Assembly: GCA_039881145.1 (NCBI GenBank)
Contig: JAYKKI010000074.1
Span: 7,632,001 to 7,696,000, forward strand
DNA from: Druceiella hillmani
Taxonomy: Eukaryota; Arthropoda; Insecta; Lepidoptera; Hepialidae
Length of the DNA: 64,000 bases
Direction: 5' to 3'
Positions 34,280 to 47,560 of the stretch are shown here, piece after piece (within the stretch, counting starts at the first letter, position 1; the number at the start of each line of letters is the position of its first letter). The notes under the pieces are model-generated. The model searched no databases. It saw only the letters and a program-made list of their open reading frames with translations, and was not told where the DNA came from. The position numbers and the translations under genes were made by a program.

Positions 34280-35590
34280 TCTATAGCCTATTTGACATCA
34301 AAAATATACCACAATTTGGGGTCATACTGTTAGATTATAACGTAAATAAGCGTATTGCTTTTAATTTTCGAAGAATAAGTTTATATTATATAAAAAAAAC
34401 GTAAAGAAATTACAATATTTTTTTGAAATTTAATCAGCGTCGCAAACGCCCTGTTATTGGTTAAAAGTCAGATGACGTCACAGACAAGTTTTTAAATCTT
34501 TAAATTATGGTCCTTTTTTCTTTTTTTTTAAATTTATAACTATCACCTTTTGCATTTAGTATAATTTTTTTTTTAATATAAATTCATTACATATGTTATT
34601 CATTACGTATTATATTATATAAAAAGAAATACATTACAAATGATATATTTAATTACTTACTAATAAAATAACTTCCGGTCATAACTAATGTATAAAAAAA
34701 TTTATTTAATTCCCATGCAATGCATATGCTAATGTATATATCAGCACTATAATTTTATTCCAAACATAAATCATAGACAAATAGACTTTTCCTGAATGTT
34801 GTTGGATAAACAAGATGCTATTGTTAAAATTGACAGATTAAGTTAATATTCGAGTTAGTTAATTAAATTCACTATATTTATATTGTAAATACTTAACAAT
34901 TTGTAAGAAATTATATTTTTAATTGTGCAATAAGTGCTTAGCGATAAAAAATAAAGTGAACTAACTGCAACAAAAGTCATCAGGTATGAAATTTTTTAAA
35001 TTTATTTTTTTATAATAAATAATCGTCTGTTGCAGAATTTTTTTAAACATATCGTTTTTAATGTATATTCTGTCATATCATATCAAAAATTTAAATTTAG
35101 ATAAATGCTAACAATTGTAAAAATATCATTGGTACTAAAACACATTCATACCAAAATTTAATATTCTTATTCGTTTGGTTTATAGGCATTGATATCGATA
35201 ATAATGTTTAAAACACAAATATTACTTATATTGAAATGATCTTCACACATAAATTTGAGTGAGCTACAATGCTGTTTGGATCTCTTTGGGATAACTGCAG
35301 CTATTTTCGTCTTTTAAAATTTGTTGGCCCTGAAATGAACACTTTGTTCCATTATACACCATTTATACATCTACACACCATTTATATACCATTTTAATAT
35401 GAAAATAAATAATAATCCCCTTCAGAGGGCAGGACCGTTTACATTGTGTATGATGTCACATTATATAAAAAATACGGCATATATTCTGAAAATATAAATG
35501 CACTACATTTATATTGCTTATAATACAAAATAGAACAAATTAAAACAATTTAAAAATTTAAGTCAAATAGCCTATTCTTATGACCTTTCG
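34280..35590. repeat. Possible non-autonomous DNA element with short terminal inverted repeats
   Basis: TATAGCCTATTTGACATCAAA near 34283 and the reverse complement of the region near 35555-35585 (AATAGGCTATTTGACTTAAA) are similar, and both ends carry an inward GTGACATCAT or GATGACGTCACAG block (about 34473 and 35452). The interior has no coding sequence. The ends and any target duplication are not defined. Confidence 0.35.
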
Positions 35591-36228
35591 GTTACTACAA
35601 CATCACATCGATGTCCCTTGAATGTAAAGTACACTGTCATACAAATTTTTTCGGCTATAGCAAATTCTAATATAAAGACGACTTTTGGTATACTTGGACT
35701 AGTTTGAGTGACTAATTTATGACCAAGTTATTAGACATCCCATGCAGAAATTACGACTAGGTAGAGTCGGAAACAAAACACGAAAGATTCATTCAATAAG
35801 CTTCTTATCTTTTGTTTACATTTAGCTTTGTTTCTAAAGAATAGGTATTTAGTAGGTACAGATATTTCAACTCACGAAGTTTCTCTGTGTAGGTTTTAGA
35901 CGTATACGTTACGCCTAGGCACAAGGCAATAAGATTGTAAAAATATGAGGTTATGTAAGTGAGGCAAATATTCGATGACTGTTTCAGAAGGCAATAAAAG
36001 TGTCGAAGTATGAAATGGCATAAGTGGGAGAAAATATGTGATAACAGTCTCATACTCAAAAGAGAGAAGATAGTATTGACGGAATATTATATTTAGATAA
36101 TGCTATATATAGCTACATGTTTATAAAAACGTATGCGGTGTGGTCATTTTTAACCATCAGCCAAAAAATTTTTTCGATATTGAAATTAATACAGGAGTAC
36201 ATGCCTGATTTGTGAATATATTATAACA
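35591..36228. other. Noncoding stretch
   Basis: No recognisable gene or repeat; an 84-residue minus-strand ORF at 35805-36059 resembles no family I know. Confidence 0.4.
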
Positions 36229-36246
36229 TCATCATCATCATCATAT
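36229..36246 (+). repeat. (CAT)n microsatellite
   Basis: Six CAT/ATC units in a row at about 36229-36246. Confidence 0.8.
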
Positions 36247-36429
36247 ATATTAATACGCTAAGGTTAAGATGTTACTCTCCCTTTTTAGAAAAAACCTCAC
36301 AACTAATCCACATAAATTATATATCATTTTATAGATAATTGCTTGCTCTACCGGCATCCACAACTAAAAAATTTATTATTGCTATTGTTTTTGCAAATTA
36401 ATTAATTATTAAAATTATATACACAAAAC

Positions 36430-36656
36430 AGCAATGCTGCCATCTAACGGCTCAACGTCAATATGATTGACGGTCGATAAAATTTTTGTTTAATTTCAAA
36501 TCCACTCACGTATAAATAAAGTGGTGCTTTAGCTCAATGCTTTTGATACTTGCGCCTCTATATGTCAATTTTAGTAAAATATTTGTTTGATCTGTCATCT
36601 GAGCTTCATAATGGAATAAATAATGTGAAGACTTCGCACGGGTCACGCTAGTTACT
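36430..36656 (-). repeat. Dispersed insect repeat fragment, reverse orientation
   Basis: On the minus strand the edge reads ACTAGCGTGACCCGTGCGAA, matching the ACTAG...CCCG(C/T)G start of the repeat family noted at 10108. The length inward is an estimate. Confidence 0.4.
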
Positions 36657-37089
36657 AATATAATTCAGTAATGCTTGAAAACAAACTAACAAATTAGATT
36701 AATAACTAAATATAAAAAACAAAAGAATGAGTTACATTGTTATGTACATATTAAATACATTGTTATGCACTTTTGAAGTTTCACAGCTTTATACCAAATT
36801 TCACTTTTTTAAAGTTTGTCAGGAAACGCGAACACATACAATTGAATGCACATGTTTGTAAGTATGGGGACTTACCGAAATACCAGAACTTTCTGAGCAT
36901 TAACTCTGTTTCATTGAAACATAATTATGGCACCAATAGCCAAATGTATATGTGTGTCTTCTATTGAAGAAAAAGTGGCAATAATTTCCAGACTGTAAAA
37001 TGCTAAAGAAATGTGGACTTGGTCTAAAAAAAAAAAGTTTTTTAGATAAGTCCACTGAAATACTGAAGAATTTGGAATAATCATCATCA

Positions 37090-38520
37090 AGCTATCGAAA
37101 GTGCACTTTTGGTGCAGTTCAAAGTTCAAGGAAGTCAAAAAATACCATTAAGTAATCTTTTACAAGAAAAAGCAAATAATTTTGTCAAACTGGAAAAACC
37201 AAGTTTGAATGTTGAAAGCTGGATGTACGGATTTTGTAGTGACACAATATTGTTATCAGTAAAGTTTGTGGAGAAGCCATCTGTGTTTCCCAAAATGACT
37301 GTAGAATACATAGTCAAATATGGAACGCCAACGAAATGGGTTTGTTTTTTAAGTTAATTCCTAACAAGACATTAAAATTGGAAGGCGAAAATTGCATAGG
37401 TAGGAAACTATCAATAGATATAGAATCACCGTGCCTATAGCCTCCAGTATGAATGGAGAAAAACAAAAATTTACTAGTGATAGGCAAGGCGAAGAAACCA
37501 AGATGTTTCAAAAATATCAACACTTTAGCCGGTGATTGCGAAGCGGAAAAAACCTGGATGACATCAATAGTTTTTGAACAAGTTTTACATAAATGGGACT
37601 CCAAATAAGAAGTAACAAGGAGCTCATTTTATTTATTGACAATTGTCCAGCTCATCTTAAAATTGAGAATTTATATATGTAAAACTGGTATTTTTATCTT
37701 CAAACACTACGCGAGTGATTCAGCCTATTGATGGAGGTATAATTAAAACCCTTAAAAGCCATTATAGAAAGATTCTAGAACCAAAAATGATAAGACTATA
37801 ATGAAAAGAATACTAGCCCATTTTCCGTTAATCTTCTAGATGCCACTGAAATGATTAGAATAATGCGGGGAAGAGTCACACCAGATAAAATGAAAAAAAG
37901 TTTTTCTTATGCAGGGTTCTGTAAATCTTCAATTACTAAAACATTTGGTTATGACTGTGATGATGAATTGGGCAATATATCATTGGGACAGGTGGCTACA
38001 ATATCTTCGGAGAAAACAAGCATTACAGATTGGGAAATTTATATTAATACTGACAATTAAACATCACTACGAGTGATCTGAATGATAACGAAATTATTGA
38101 ATGTGTAATTCTGCTGATTACGCCACAGGACGTCAAATATTAAAAGAAGAAGAAGAACGAGCGCTTACTACAATGAGGATGCCTTGATCAATTTAACAGC
38201 ACTGAAAAGATATTGTTTTTTTGTGAAAAGCGAAAAGATTTAGATATCGAAAGGCTTATAAACATTGAACAAACCATAGATCGTATGTTATTATTGAAAA
38301 GGAAAATGAAACAGTCAATATTTCTTTAAAAAAAATTGGAAGAATATTACATTTGTAAATTTTCTTTAACCCCTCATGGAACCGGAACAAATGAAAATCA
38401 CGACAGACGCACTGCCAAAATTTAATTATCCAATAACTGCTGAAATTGTTAAACGAAAATTATCTACAACCATACACTTTCAGAAAGTTTATGAAATTTC
38501 CTAGAAATTGAAACAAATTT
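37090..38520 (+). pseudogene. pogo/Tigger-type DDE transposase relic
   Basis: Frame-shifting blocks follow the Tigger transposase order: LVIGKAKKPRCFKN-like sequence near 37470-37515 (family LVIGKSAKPRCFKN), WMTSIVFEQVLHKWD near 37556-37600, LILFIDNCPAHLKIENLY near 37625-37675 (second catalytic Asp, family IVDNCPAH), a degraded QPMDQG region near 37720, then VNLLDATEMIRIMRGRVTPD with KKSFSYAGF near 37830-37915. The C-terminal segment continues to about 38045. The N-terminal DNA-binding part is not readable with confidence. Many stops and frameshifts; long dead. No terminal repeats found. Confidence 0.7.
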
Positions 38521-39204
38521 TCGTATGTACAAATATATAAAGAGATAGCAAAAAATTTAAAATTTTTGAAAATCTAATTTCTCTCCTTATCTTCAGTATT
38601 TGACAATATTTTAAAAAATAAATTTTTTGTTTTACCATAGGGTACACAAAAAATTTATTTTTCTCTTAAAAAAATCTCAAATAAATTTCCAAAAGATTTG
38701 TTGTAAATTATATAAATCAAAATGTTAAGCCCAAAAAATACACAAAAACTTCATGAATATTATGAAAAAAAGCAACAAGTCGAATATATGTCATTGGCCA
38801 TGCACGGGAAAAAAATCACTACAGTGAATCTAATTATCTTTTTATTTTACATTTAATTTTGTTGAATTTGGTATAAAGTTCTGAAAAACGTGTTGTAATT
38901 TTCGTGAAAAGACAATGATAAATTATTCACAAAATTTTTTTTTTATATATTACCATAGCACTTTCTGAAATTGGGTAAAATAGTATTTATTACTAGAATT
39001 GTATACTTTAATTTACACATAGATAATTTCTGAAACGTGTACAAAGTTGTATTTTTTGTTATTTACGAGACTATTTGATTACTTGACAAATTTGTTTTTT
39101 TCCACTGAAGAAAAGCTTTATTTATGGATTTAATAATGGTTTAGTAAAATTCAAATAAATTCCAAAAACAATTTATTCATAGGTTGAAAAAAATAAATTG
39201 CATG
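38521..39204. other. AT-rich noncoding stretch
   Basis: Low-complexity A/T runs; no coding signal. Confidence 0.5.
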
Positions 39205-39540
39205 TTGTTGTTTACAAACAGTACATAGCTGTGTGAAACACTTGGGTGATAATAAAACGACACACACAATGATTCTAATGAAAAATGATTCAATTTGTAA
39301 AAATAATTTCTAACACCTTTGTAAATATGTCTGTTTATATAACTCATATTTATGATCAAACACTACTGAGTGATTCAGCTTTATTATCCCTTCATCATAG
39401 TTGTTGTTTACAAACAGTCGCACAGCTGTGGGGAAAACTTAGATGATAATGTTTCTTACAATCAATATTATGCAAGTGCTAACTTGTGAAAATAACATCT
39501 AATGAATTTTTAAATATGTTTGTTTATATAAGAAATCAAT
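39205..39540 (+). repeat. Degenerate tandem duplication, period about 196 bp
   Basis: TTGTTGTTTACAAACAGT at 39205 recurs at 39401. Both copies continue with an AGCTGTG block, a GATGATAAT-like block and, about 130 bp later, AAATATGT(C/T)TGTTTATATAA. The copies have diverged at many positions. Confidence 0.75.
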
Positions 39541-42500
39541 AGCACCCTGTTTGTTTACAACACGAAATGTAATTCTCAGCTTTCAATGTTTATCATTTTG
39601 ATGTATGTGACTTACAAACAAGACATAGGGCATTATCCATCAAATTTTAACTAATACTATTTTTTAGATTTTTATCAAATTATATTATTTTCCAAGCTAT
39701 AAAATATGCTCACAACCGAATTTATTGAATTAATTGAAATATGTTTTCATATTGTTGTAAAGATATTGATGATATATCTATAATTATTATCTATAATATA
39801 TATTATAAACTAATTATTGCAAATGCGATAGGCCGCCGCAAACATGCAATTGACTGAACAAGAAAAGCATGAAATATTTTAAAATTTTTGGTTAGAAACA
39901 TATTTTTTTACTTTATCACAAAATATGTAATAAAATGACTCGTAAAAATATTTCGCGCTGTAAATATGCAATATTACAATTATGATAACTTCGGAAGTGA
40001 ATACTGCCATATTTTCTTGGCGTTCTTGTATATGTATGAATTCAACATATAAATCGAGTAAATTATTGGATGTTTCATAAACCAAATTAAATAATTATAA
40101 TCTCCAATAAATACAGATTATTTTGATATATAATACAATATGCATTGCAAAAAGTTAGCATGTTCCATTTACTATGGACAGTTTACAGAATCAAATGCGC
40201 AGTTTTGGAAATGCCACCAAGTGAGTTCACTAATTTATTTTTACCATTTAGCTGTTGCGACAACATAGTAAAATGAACTAATATGGTATTACATATATCC
40301 AATACTGTGTAAAAATCATCATGGGGCATCTACCATTAATAATTGTTTTGTTTTGTCATTCGAGAAGTCAGCGAGTACGAGTGTCAGTTTCGAAACTGAT
40401 ATTGGTTTGGCAGGCGTACAATCTTAAAATATGTTATAATAAAACACATTCATATAAAAATATGAGCTGTTTATTATTATCCTTCATTGCTTATATTATT
40501 ACCTCTAGAAATAGTGACTTAATATTGGCAGTTCCTGTATATAAAAAACACAAAAAACATTGAATTTATTAATTGATAATAGTTATTGGTGAGCTCAAAT
40601 AATTTGCTGTGATAAAAATTCCATATGTTAACACCTCTAATATAAATTAGTTTAATTCCATCCTTGGTTTACCATTGTTATTTTTACAAGCTTGGTGGAA
40701 TTAATTATTCCAATGACCAATAAACAAATATTTATTAAATTTACATAAAGTACAGTTAGACCACCTTTCTGTTTTTGAAGAAAGAGTGCTATACCATTTT
40801 TATGATTCCAAATTAAATGAGGTATTGATTCATATGCAAATAAAGTATATACACACTTAATTTACTTTCAAATCATTAGAATGATAAATTCTGCATTCTA
40901 CCCGACACATTGTTCTCATTTATGTTAAAGTCTGGTACCACCCAAAAAAAGTTAGTGTAAAAATTCACCAAATTCAATAATTTCAATGGTCATTCTATTC
41001 CTTTTAAGCAATATTTTGTATTGTATACATATTTTCAGCATTGCTATAAAAATATATTAGCCCCTTTTGTATAAACAACAATAATATAAAATGGAAAGTG
41101 TTAATACGAAACAATGTGACGTTATCATGTATCGATATAATGAGTTGCAATGTGATTTGATGCAATATATTTAAACAAAAGTAAATTTGCGCCATCTCTA
41201 AATAATTATTAAATTTAATGCTTGGTATGTTTGTGAAGGTGCAAACAAATACTATCTGTCACAAATAATATCTGTCATTTTCTGTGTGTACAAATAATAT
41301 CTATCATTTTCTATAGTATAGCCAGTCCAGCGTGCTAGTATAATACAAGTCAGTGTTGAATTTAAAGTAAAAAATAAAAACAAAAGACAAAGAAGTATAA
41401 ACACAACTTGCTTCCAAATATGGTCGAATATTTATACGTAATTATAAATACCCTTGAAAGGAAAATGTTTGAACGACTTATGAAAATATTTACTATGAAT
41501 ACAAAAAGGAAATTCGTAACAATTGCACATTGCATTTCTGCTGCAACCATGTTGTACTGCTTTAGTATGTTGACATGATATAATTGAGTTTGCCATTAAA
41601 ATTAGTTTATGCCTTATTGTTCTGTAAGGAAAGTTATCTTAAAAGAAGATTCTACTCGATAATATAAAGTCTTATTAAGTAGGAAAAACTTTTATGTTTT
41701 AAAATAGATTTGAGACTCTCTATGGATTGGTGACCTGTATCGTGTATAGCCTCTATATATTTTGTCTTTCTTCCTATGAAGCAAATAAAAATTTGTTACA
41801 ACTGGAAACATTTATTTTCTTCATTTGTAAACAAAATAATAAAAAATTTGTTTATTTATAAGTTATTTATTAATATATATAATGGTGAAAAATAAAAATT
41901 ACAATTTTTAAGAATAACTGAACACAAAAGGTGAAACAAGAGAGCATATAAACTGTATGATTTAACTAAAATGTTCTTTACAAAAATTTTGCATAATTTG
42001 TAGAAAAATATTTTCTCCCTTCACTTCAATAGTAATTACAATGTAATTTTTATGATGTTAACTTTTGTGGAAATTTTGTTTAAAGTGCTTTTCAATTATT
42101 TCATTGCGGTTTTAATTAATAAACATATCAGATAGATAATGATAAATTATTTCCATAAATATTAATCGATTTTTTAATCGCTACGTATGAAGAAATAAAC
42201 GGTATAATTACCAACCTCAAACTTGTTACATTAATACGTGGTATGTTAATATTAAGGACGCATTCGTATTGTTTAATACTTTAGTTATTTAATTGAGGGT
42301 ATGAATATTATTCCCCTCACCTCCACTACGACTCTATCTAGCTTAATTGCTATTCAATCTATGCTTTGTACATTTAGTCAAACACATTAGTAGTCAATAT
42401 GTTCATATTCTGTTTGCTAAATTGTTTTGCGTTGTTGCACATCAAAAGAAGTAATTATAACTAAGCGTCCTTTTCTAAAATTTTCCCCCGTCATACATAT

Positions 42501-43555
42501 TTCTTAGCACTAAAAGAGTTTCATTAGGATTTTTCCTAGTTAGCTCACACTGAAGGTTATTTAGTGCACATCGGCTATTTCTATCTAAAAACCAATTTGT
42601 CATCTATATGTGTGGTCTTTTATATATTTAGGTTTTTATAATATTTTCTAACTGTCCCAAAAATGAGACCATTACAGTGGCTTTGTAAAGACAGATTGTG
42701 ATCTTATCTGAGTATAAGTTCACTAGAGTACTAAATAACATATATGCAGGAACTTACTAAATTGTAGAGTCAGCCGACAGTGCCTACTTTGTTAAACTAT
42801 TTGATGCCTGCAAACCGGCTATATCTAGTTATATATTAGTATTTGTTATAATAGAGTTTAATTAGTTATAAAAAAGACAATAAATTAATACTATTTTATT
42901 GTAAAGTTGTTAAACCGAATATAATCTGTGCAAAGATACATTTCGATATTTCAGGTTGACATTTCAATTAGACTGAAAATATGATTTAACATTTTCATCT
43001 ATTTGATCGCAAGCTGGCATGAATATTGTTTAAATTTATATTTAAATATTAACCAAAAAATAATGTTCTGACAGAATTACGCTTCTTAATAAATCATACT
43101 TCAATTTCATACTTTAAAAATGAAAAATAGTGCTATGTGTAAAAACTGCAGGTGTAAAAATGGTGAAATCTATAAAAATGCTGAATTCAATTTTACTACG
43201 AGATTGAAAGTCAAAAACTTGTAAAATCAATATAGGTAAATATCATCAGAACAATGAAATAGACAATATTCTTGAACTTCAGAAATGTAGATAACCATTA
43301 ATATAATGTAGCAGTATTGTAATTTTGTAAATATTTCTTTAGGTATAAGACAAAAAATATTTAAACTTCTCTTAACCGCATATGTTAAACATTATGAAAT
43401 GGACAAAAGTAATATTTAGAATATTAATTTTATAAATATTTAAAATCTCCTTAGACATTTTAATACGTATTTAATTAAAGTCTGTACTCATGCTTTTTAA
43501 TTAGCCAGCTTAGGCAGTATTAAGTATCGTAAAATACATAATTATAAAAAAGCAG
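39541..43555. other. Long intergenic stretch without recognised genes
   Basis: I read both strands and found only short ORFs without family resemblance. A two-copy repeat CAAATAATATCT(G/A)TCATTTTCT lies at about 41262-41312. Nothing else is supported. Confidence 0.5.
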
Positions 43556-44300
43556 CCAAGTACGAGTGGGACTTGCACATGAAGGGTTCCATACCACCAC
43601 ACAATATTAACACTTATTCTTTGGTAAATAACAAGATAGATGCCATAACAACATTAAAAATCTGTAAACTAATTGGTGAACTACATCTGTCATAAATAGT
43701 TTTGCGACAAGATACGGGTAAAATTAAAACTTATTTGACAGTCAGTACAAAAATCTATTATTGCTTTTTATCTATTAATTTAGAACTAACTAGCTTTTCT
43801 GTCGATAATACTGTGGCTTGCTTAACCACACGACCTTCCCCCATTCAGGCACAGGCTCTGCACCGAGCAGCGAGTGCCACCTTGCAACTGTCGCACTATG
43901 TGGTGTGCTAACTGCTAATGTTCTGAGTCATAAGCTTAGTAATACTTATTGTTTATACTATACTAATATATATTTGTTGTTTTACTATAGAGTATACGCT
44001 AGAATCAAACCTGGTTTGATGCCTATGTGTGGCGCAAAAACAAAAAACATGAAAAAAATTCATTTATTTAAGATTTCTTGTTTGGGACACCCCTTGGGAT
44101 CTGACGGATTAAACTTTTTTGTCATGATAAAGACCATAGTAACACATATTCTGTGAAAATTTTAAGTGTTTACCCATTACGGTTCCAAAAATACAGCTCT
44201 GTGACAGACTCGGTCGACAGTTGGACAGATGGACGGCGAAAGGTCAGTAATAGGATCTCGTTGGCACCCTTTGATAACGAATCCTACAAACATGCATGAA
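43556..44300. repeat. RTE-type LINE 3' UTR fragment
   Basis: The left part reads CCAAGTACGAGTGGGACTTG then GAAGGGTTCCATACC; the right part (about 44170-44290) reads GGTTCCAAAAATACAGCTCT then GTGACAGAC, AGATGGACGG, and TAATAGGATC with CACCCTTTGATAACG. These match a 3' untranslated region I know from RTE-class LINEs in many insects (GTGCGAGTCGGACTCGCGCACGAAGGGTTCC ... GACGGACAGACGGACAG ... CCTTTGGGTACGGAACC). No coding sequence is kept. Confidence 0.5.
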
Positions 44301-45456
44301 CAATTTAACAAAATGGTTTATTTATTATTTAAACCAAATAGATTTACTATACATTTATTATATTAATCGATAAAAATTTACTTTTTACTCCTAATAATTT
44401 CATTGTGAAGAATATGAAGCACACAAAAATATTTAATAAAAATTTATATAGTTTCATTTATGGAGCTAATTTTTAATACATTTTGATACAAAATCTAATT
44501 TTCACAGTTACATTTGAGTATTATGTTATTTATCTAAAAAAAATTATTTCCTTAAATAATTTCATTACATTTCAACAAATATTAAATTTTAGGCGTGAAA
44601 CAAAATGGTTATTATGAGTTTTAAATATTTTCTCATTTAAAATAGTAGTTGTTAAAATAATTCTAATTGGAAAATTAATGAATTTAGTATTCTCATAATG
44701 AACTGCAATAAGTTGTTAAATAAATATATTTTCGTTACAATATTCCTAAAATTGTTTTTGATTTCATTTTGTTATATATAGTGAAGTAATTGAAACTGAC
44801 CTTAATCCCACTGGCAGTCAAACATAGATAGTTACGCTTATAACAAAGGCGAATGGACTAGTCTATATTGGTCATTTAGTTGCATCGAAATATTCCCGTA
44901 GCCGGTTGTACAAATGCTTACATGAACTTACGTTAATTGATTAAAAAGTAAACAAAATAATTACTTGTTACATACAATAAAATTGATAAAAATAAAATCA
45001 ATAAAAATACAGAAATGTTCATAAAACTATTTCATTAATTTTACATAAAACTGTTTCTTTAATTCCTTTTCTTAACAAAAATCATCATGATTTTTTTAAA
45101 ATTTTTACAAAGAAATGATACTTTCAAAATAAAAAAAATTCTAGACCTTTAACAAATCAAAAAATATTAGTCTGTCAAATAATTTTAGCCTTGCAACATT
45201 ACATAATGCATCTTTGACTGCAGTGATTTTTTCCTCAGATTCTAGCTAATTTCGCTTTCTTCTGCCAGATACTTTTATCTGAGAAGTATTTTATGAATAA
45301 CATACTTAGACAATGCAAACACAACGCAAAAGTTTTCTGATCTGTTGGCTCTCTAGTAATTAGAACTTGTTTATCTATATCCGTGATCTAGTTGTGTTTG
45401 GTAACCCACCAAACATTGCTAAGCATGTTTATGGTGGACTATCAAATCTTTATAAT
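44301..45456. other. AT-rich noncoding stretch
   Basis: No coding signal. A TGGCAGTCAAA near 44813 resembles the piggyBac-like tips but has no partner. Confidence 0.4.
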
Positions 45457-47560
45457 AAGGGTGTCTAAGATGAGGGCTGGGGGCCATATGCGGCCCACGA
45501 GGACATTTTTTATGGCCTGCGAAGAGGTGCACAAAAAATATAGAAATTTGCCTAAAAATCTAAAATATACACAAGCGGGTCATTTGTACACTCATGTGGA
45601 AATAAATTGATATGAATAGGTTTTCTTATGTGACTGGCGTCACATGAATACAAGACCGCAACGGAGTTACTTGTTCATTCTCGCTGAACCGTTTTCGGAA
45701 CATTCGAGAGTGGCCATACATATAACAAGGTTGAGTCCATCAATAGTGTCAGTGTAGAATAGAGTTTCACTGAGGAAGCGACGTTGACTATGGCTTGTGA
45801 AGTTTATTGTTATGTGTAAATCTAAGCTGTAAGTCAAGGGTTTATTTCTTTATTATTGTAGTCATTTTGTTCTGTTGTACAGTAAGCGCCACATCAATTT
45901 AAATTGTTTTAAGTGAAATATGTCTTTGCAGAAAAGAAATATGACGGATGAATATTGAATTTATAATGACATTTGGGGTTCAGACTATTTAATCAGAAGC
46001 AGCAATAATAGTCTTCAGCGCATTGATTGTATGTTGGTAATATCAGTCCTAAAAAATATAATATGAAATGAAATTACACTACAGTACACATGAAAAAGTT
46101 CCAGCAATATATAGGGAGTTGCAAAATGCTATCATTATAAGAGAAAAATGAAATAGCAAACAACTATAGTAAGTACTGCCGCTTCTTACGAAGTAGCATT
46201 GGAAATTATTACAGTGAAAAAACCTTTTTGTGATCGAATACTTATTAAGAATTGTGCAATTAAAATGTGAAAATAATTAAATGAAACAAGAATAGCCGAA
46301 AAATTTGAAACAATCTTAGTATCACATCAAGCAATTGCAAGACGTGTAGGTAACGTTAATCAAGATGTATCCAAAAAATTGCATGGCATCATTGAAAAAT
46401 GTATATATTTTTCACTCTGCCTGGATAAAAGCGCTGATCTACCCGACATCAACCAACATTTGATTTTTATTAGATCTTCAAGAGGCCTTCAGTGTAGTAG
46501 AGATGCTCGATCTAATTCCTCTCCATGATACAACCGAGGGTACAGATATCTTTGAAGCTGTAAATATAGTGGTATCAGGCTATGGAGGATTCCATAAATG
46601 TTCCTGTATTGTTACTCTTTGAGGCTAAGCTATGATAGGAAATGAAATTGGATTTGCAGGACTCTTAAAACAAAACAATATAAACAGTCCTGTGATACAA
46701 TGCGTTGTTCACCAATAGGCCCTGCGTAGAAAATCCTTATGTCAAATTAATGTCATGGAAATGGTTGTTAAAATAACTGATTTTTGGCTGAAGTAGATGC
46801 TTATAGATAGCTGGATATGAGGACTTGTTACTTCATACCAATATTTATTGGTTGAGCATCGGAAACTGCAACGTTTCTTAGCTCTACGCAAGGAGATTCC
46901 CTTTTTCCTTAAAAATGAAGTGAAATCTGACTCTATGGAACTGGAAAATCAAATTGTAGATGTGAAATTTCTATCAGATTTTTGTTTTTAACAGAACTGA
47001 CATAGAAACAAATGGAATTTGAAGTTACATGGAAAGCATCAGAATATTGCCAATTTATATGACCATATAAAAGAATTTAAAAATAAGGTTGTTTTTCGAA
47101 CTTTTACTAGAAATACATAATTTTTCCTAAGCTGCAAAGAATTTTGAAGAAATGAAGTATTTTGAGGAAATATCGTATTTAACTCATAAAATACATGGAC
47201 CCCATTGCAGAATTCGAAAACCGGTTTAGCAACTTAACAAAAATCGAAGAAAAAATTTCAGTTTTTACTCATTGTCAGTCGCTTACTGTTGAGAATGTAA
47301 GCAGAGTAGACTGGAATTGTGTGATTTGCAACCAAATCCTTTTTACCAAGGCAGAACCGAAATAAGTATGGCCCTTAAGTTACAACTAGAAGAATGTTAC
47401 TCCAAATTGTCAAACTTACGCCTTATAATGGGCTCGATGCTGGGAAGCATGTATCTATTTGAAAGCAGCTTTTCCAACATGACATTTATAAAGTCACAAT
47501 ATAGGTGTTTCCTGCTTTATAAGTCACTCAGTTACTTCGTTTGTCAACAACAAATATTAT
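45457..47560 (+). pseudogene. hAT relic, GTF2IRD2/ZBED-like transposase
   Basis: The left tip AGGGTGTCTAAGATG, followed by a GGGCCATATGCGGCCC segment, is the GC-rich terminal pattern of this hAT group. A coding relic runs from about 45920 to 47540: SADLPDINQHLIFIRSS near 46430-46475, VVEMLDLIPLHDTTEGTDIF near 46495-46550, SPVIQCVVHQ-ALRRKSL near 46690-46740, EHRKLQRFLALRKEIPFFL near 46855-46910, and a C-terminal RMLLQIVKL region near 47390. The family motifs are STDISDTAQLLIFIRG, CIIHQQALCGK and WLSRGKVLKRFFELREEI. Stops and frameshifts are frequent; not functional. Confidence 0.75.

Noticed and set aside
35805..36059. 84-residue minus-strand ORF as a small gene
   Set aside because: No homology, no acceptor/donor or polyadenylation context; consistent with chance.
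36229..36246. CRISPR-like or regulatory repeat
   Set aside because: Simple (CAT)n microsatellite in a eukaryotic genome.
45392..45610. 72-residue ORF with GGHMRPTRTFFMACEEV
   Set aside because: This is the noncoding GC-rich terminal region of a hAT element (GGGCCATATGCGGCCC), not a protein gene.
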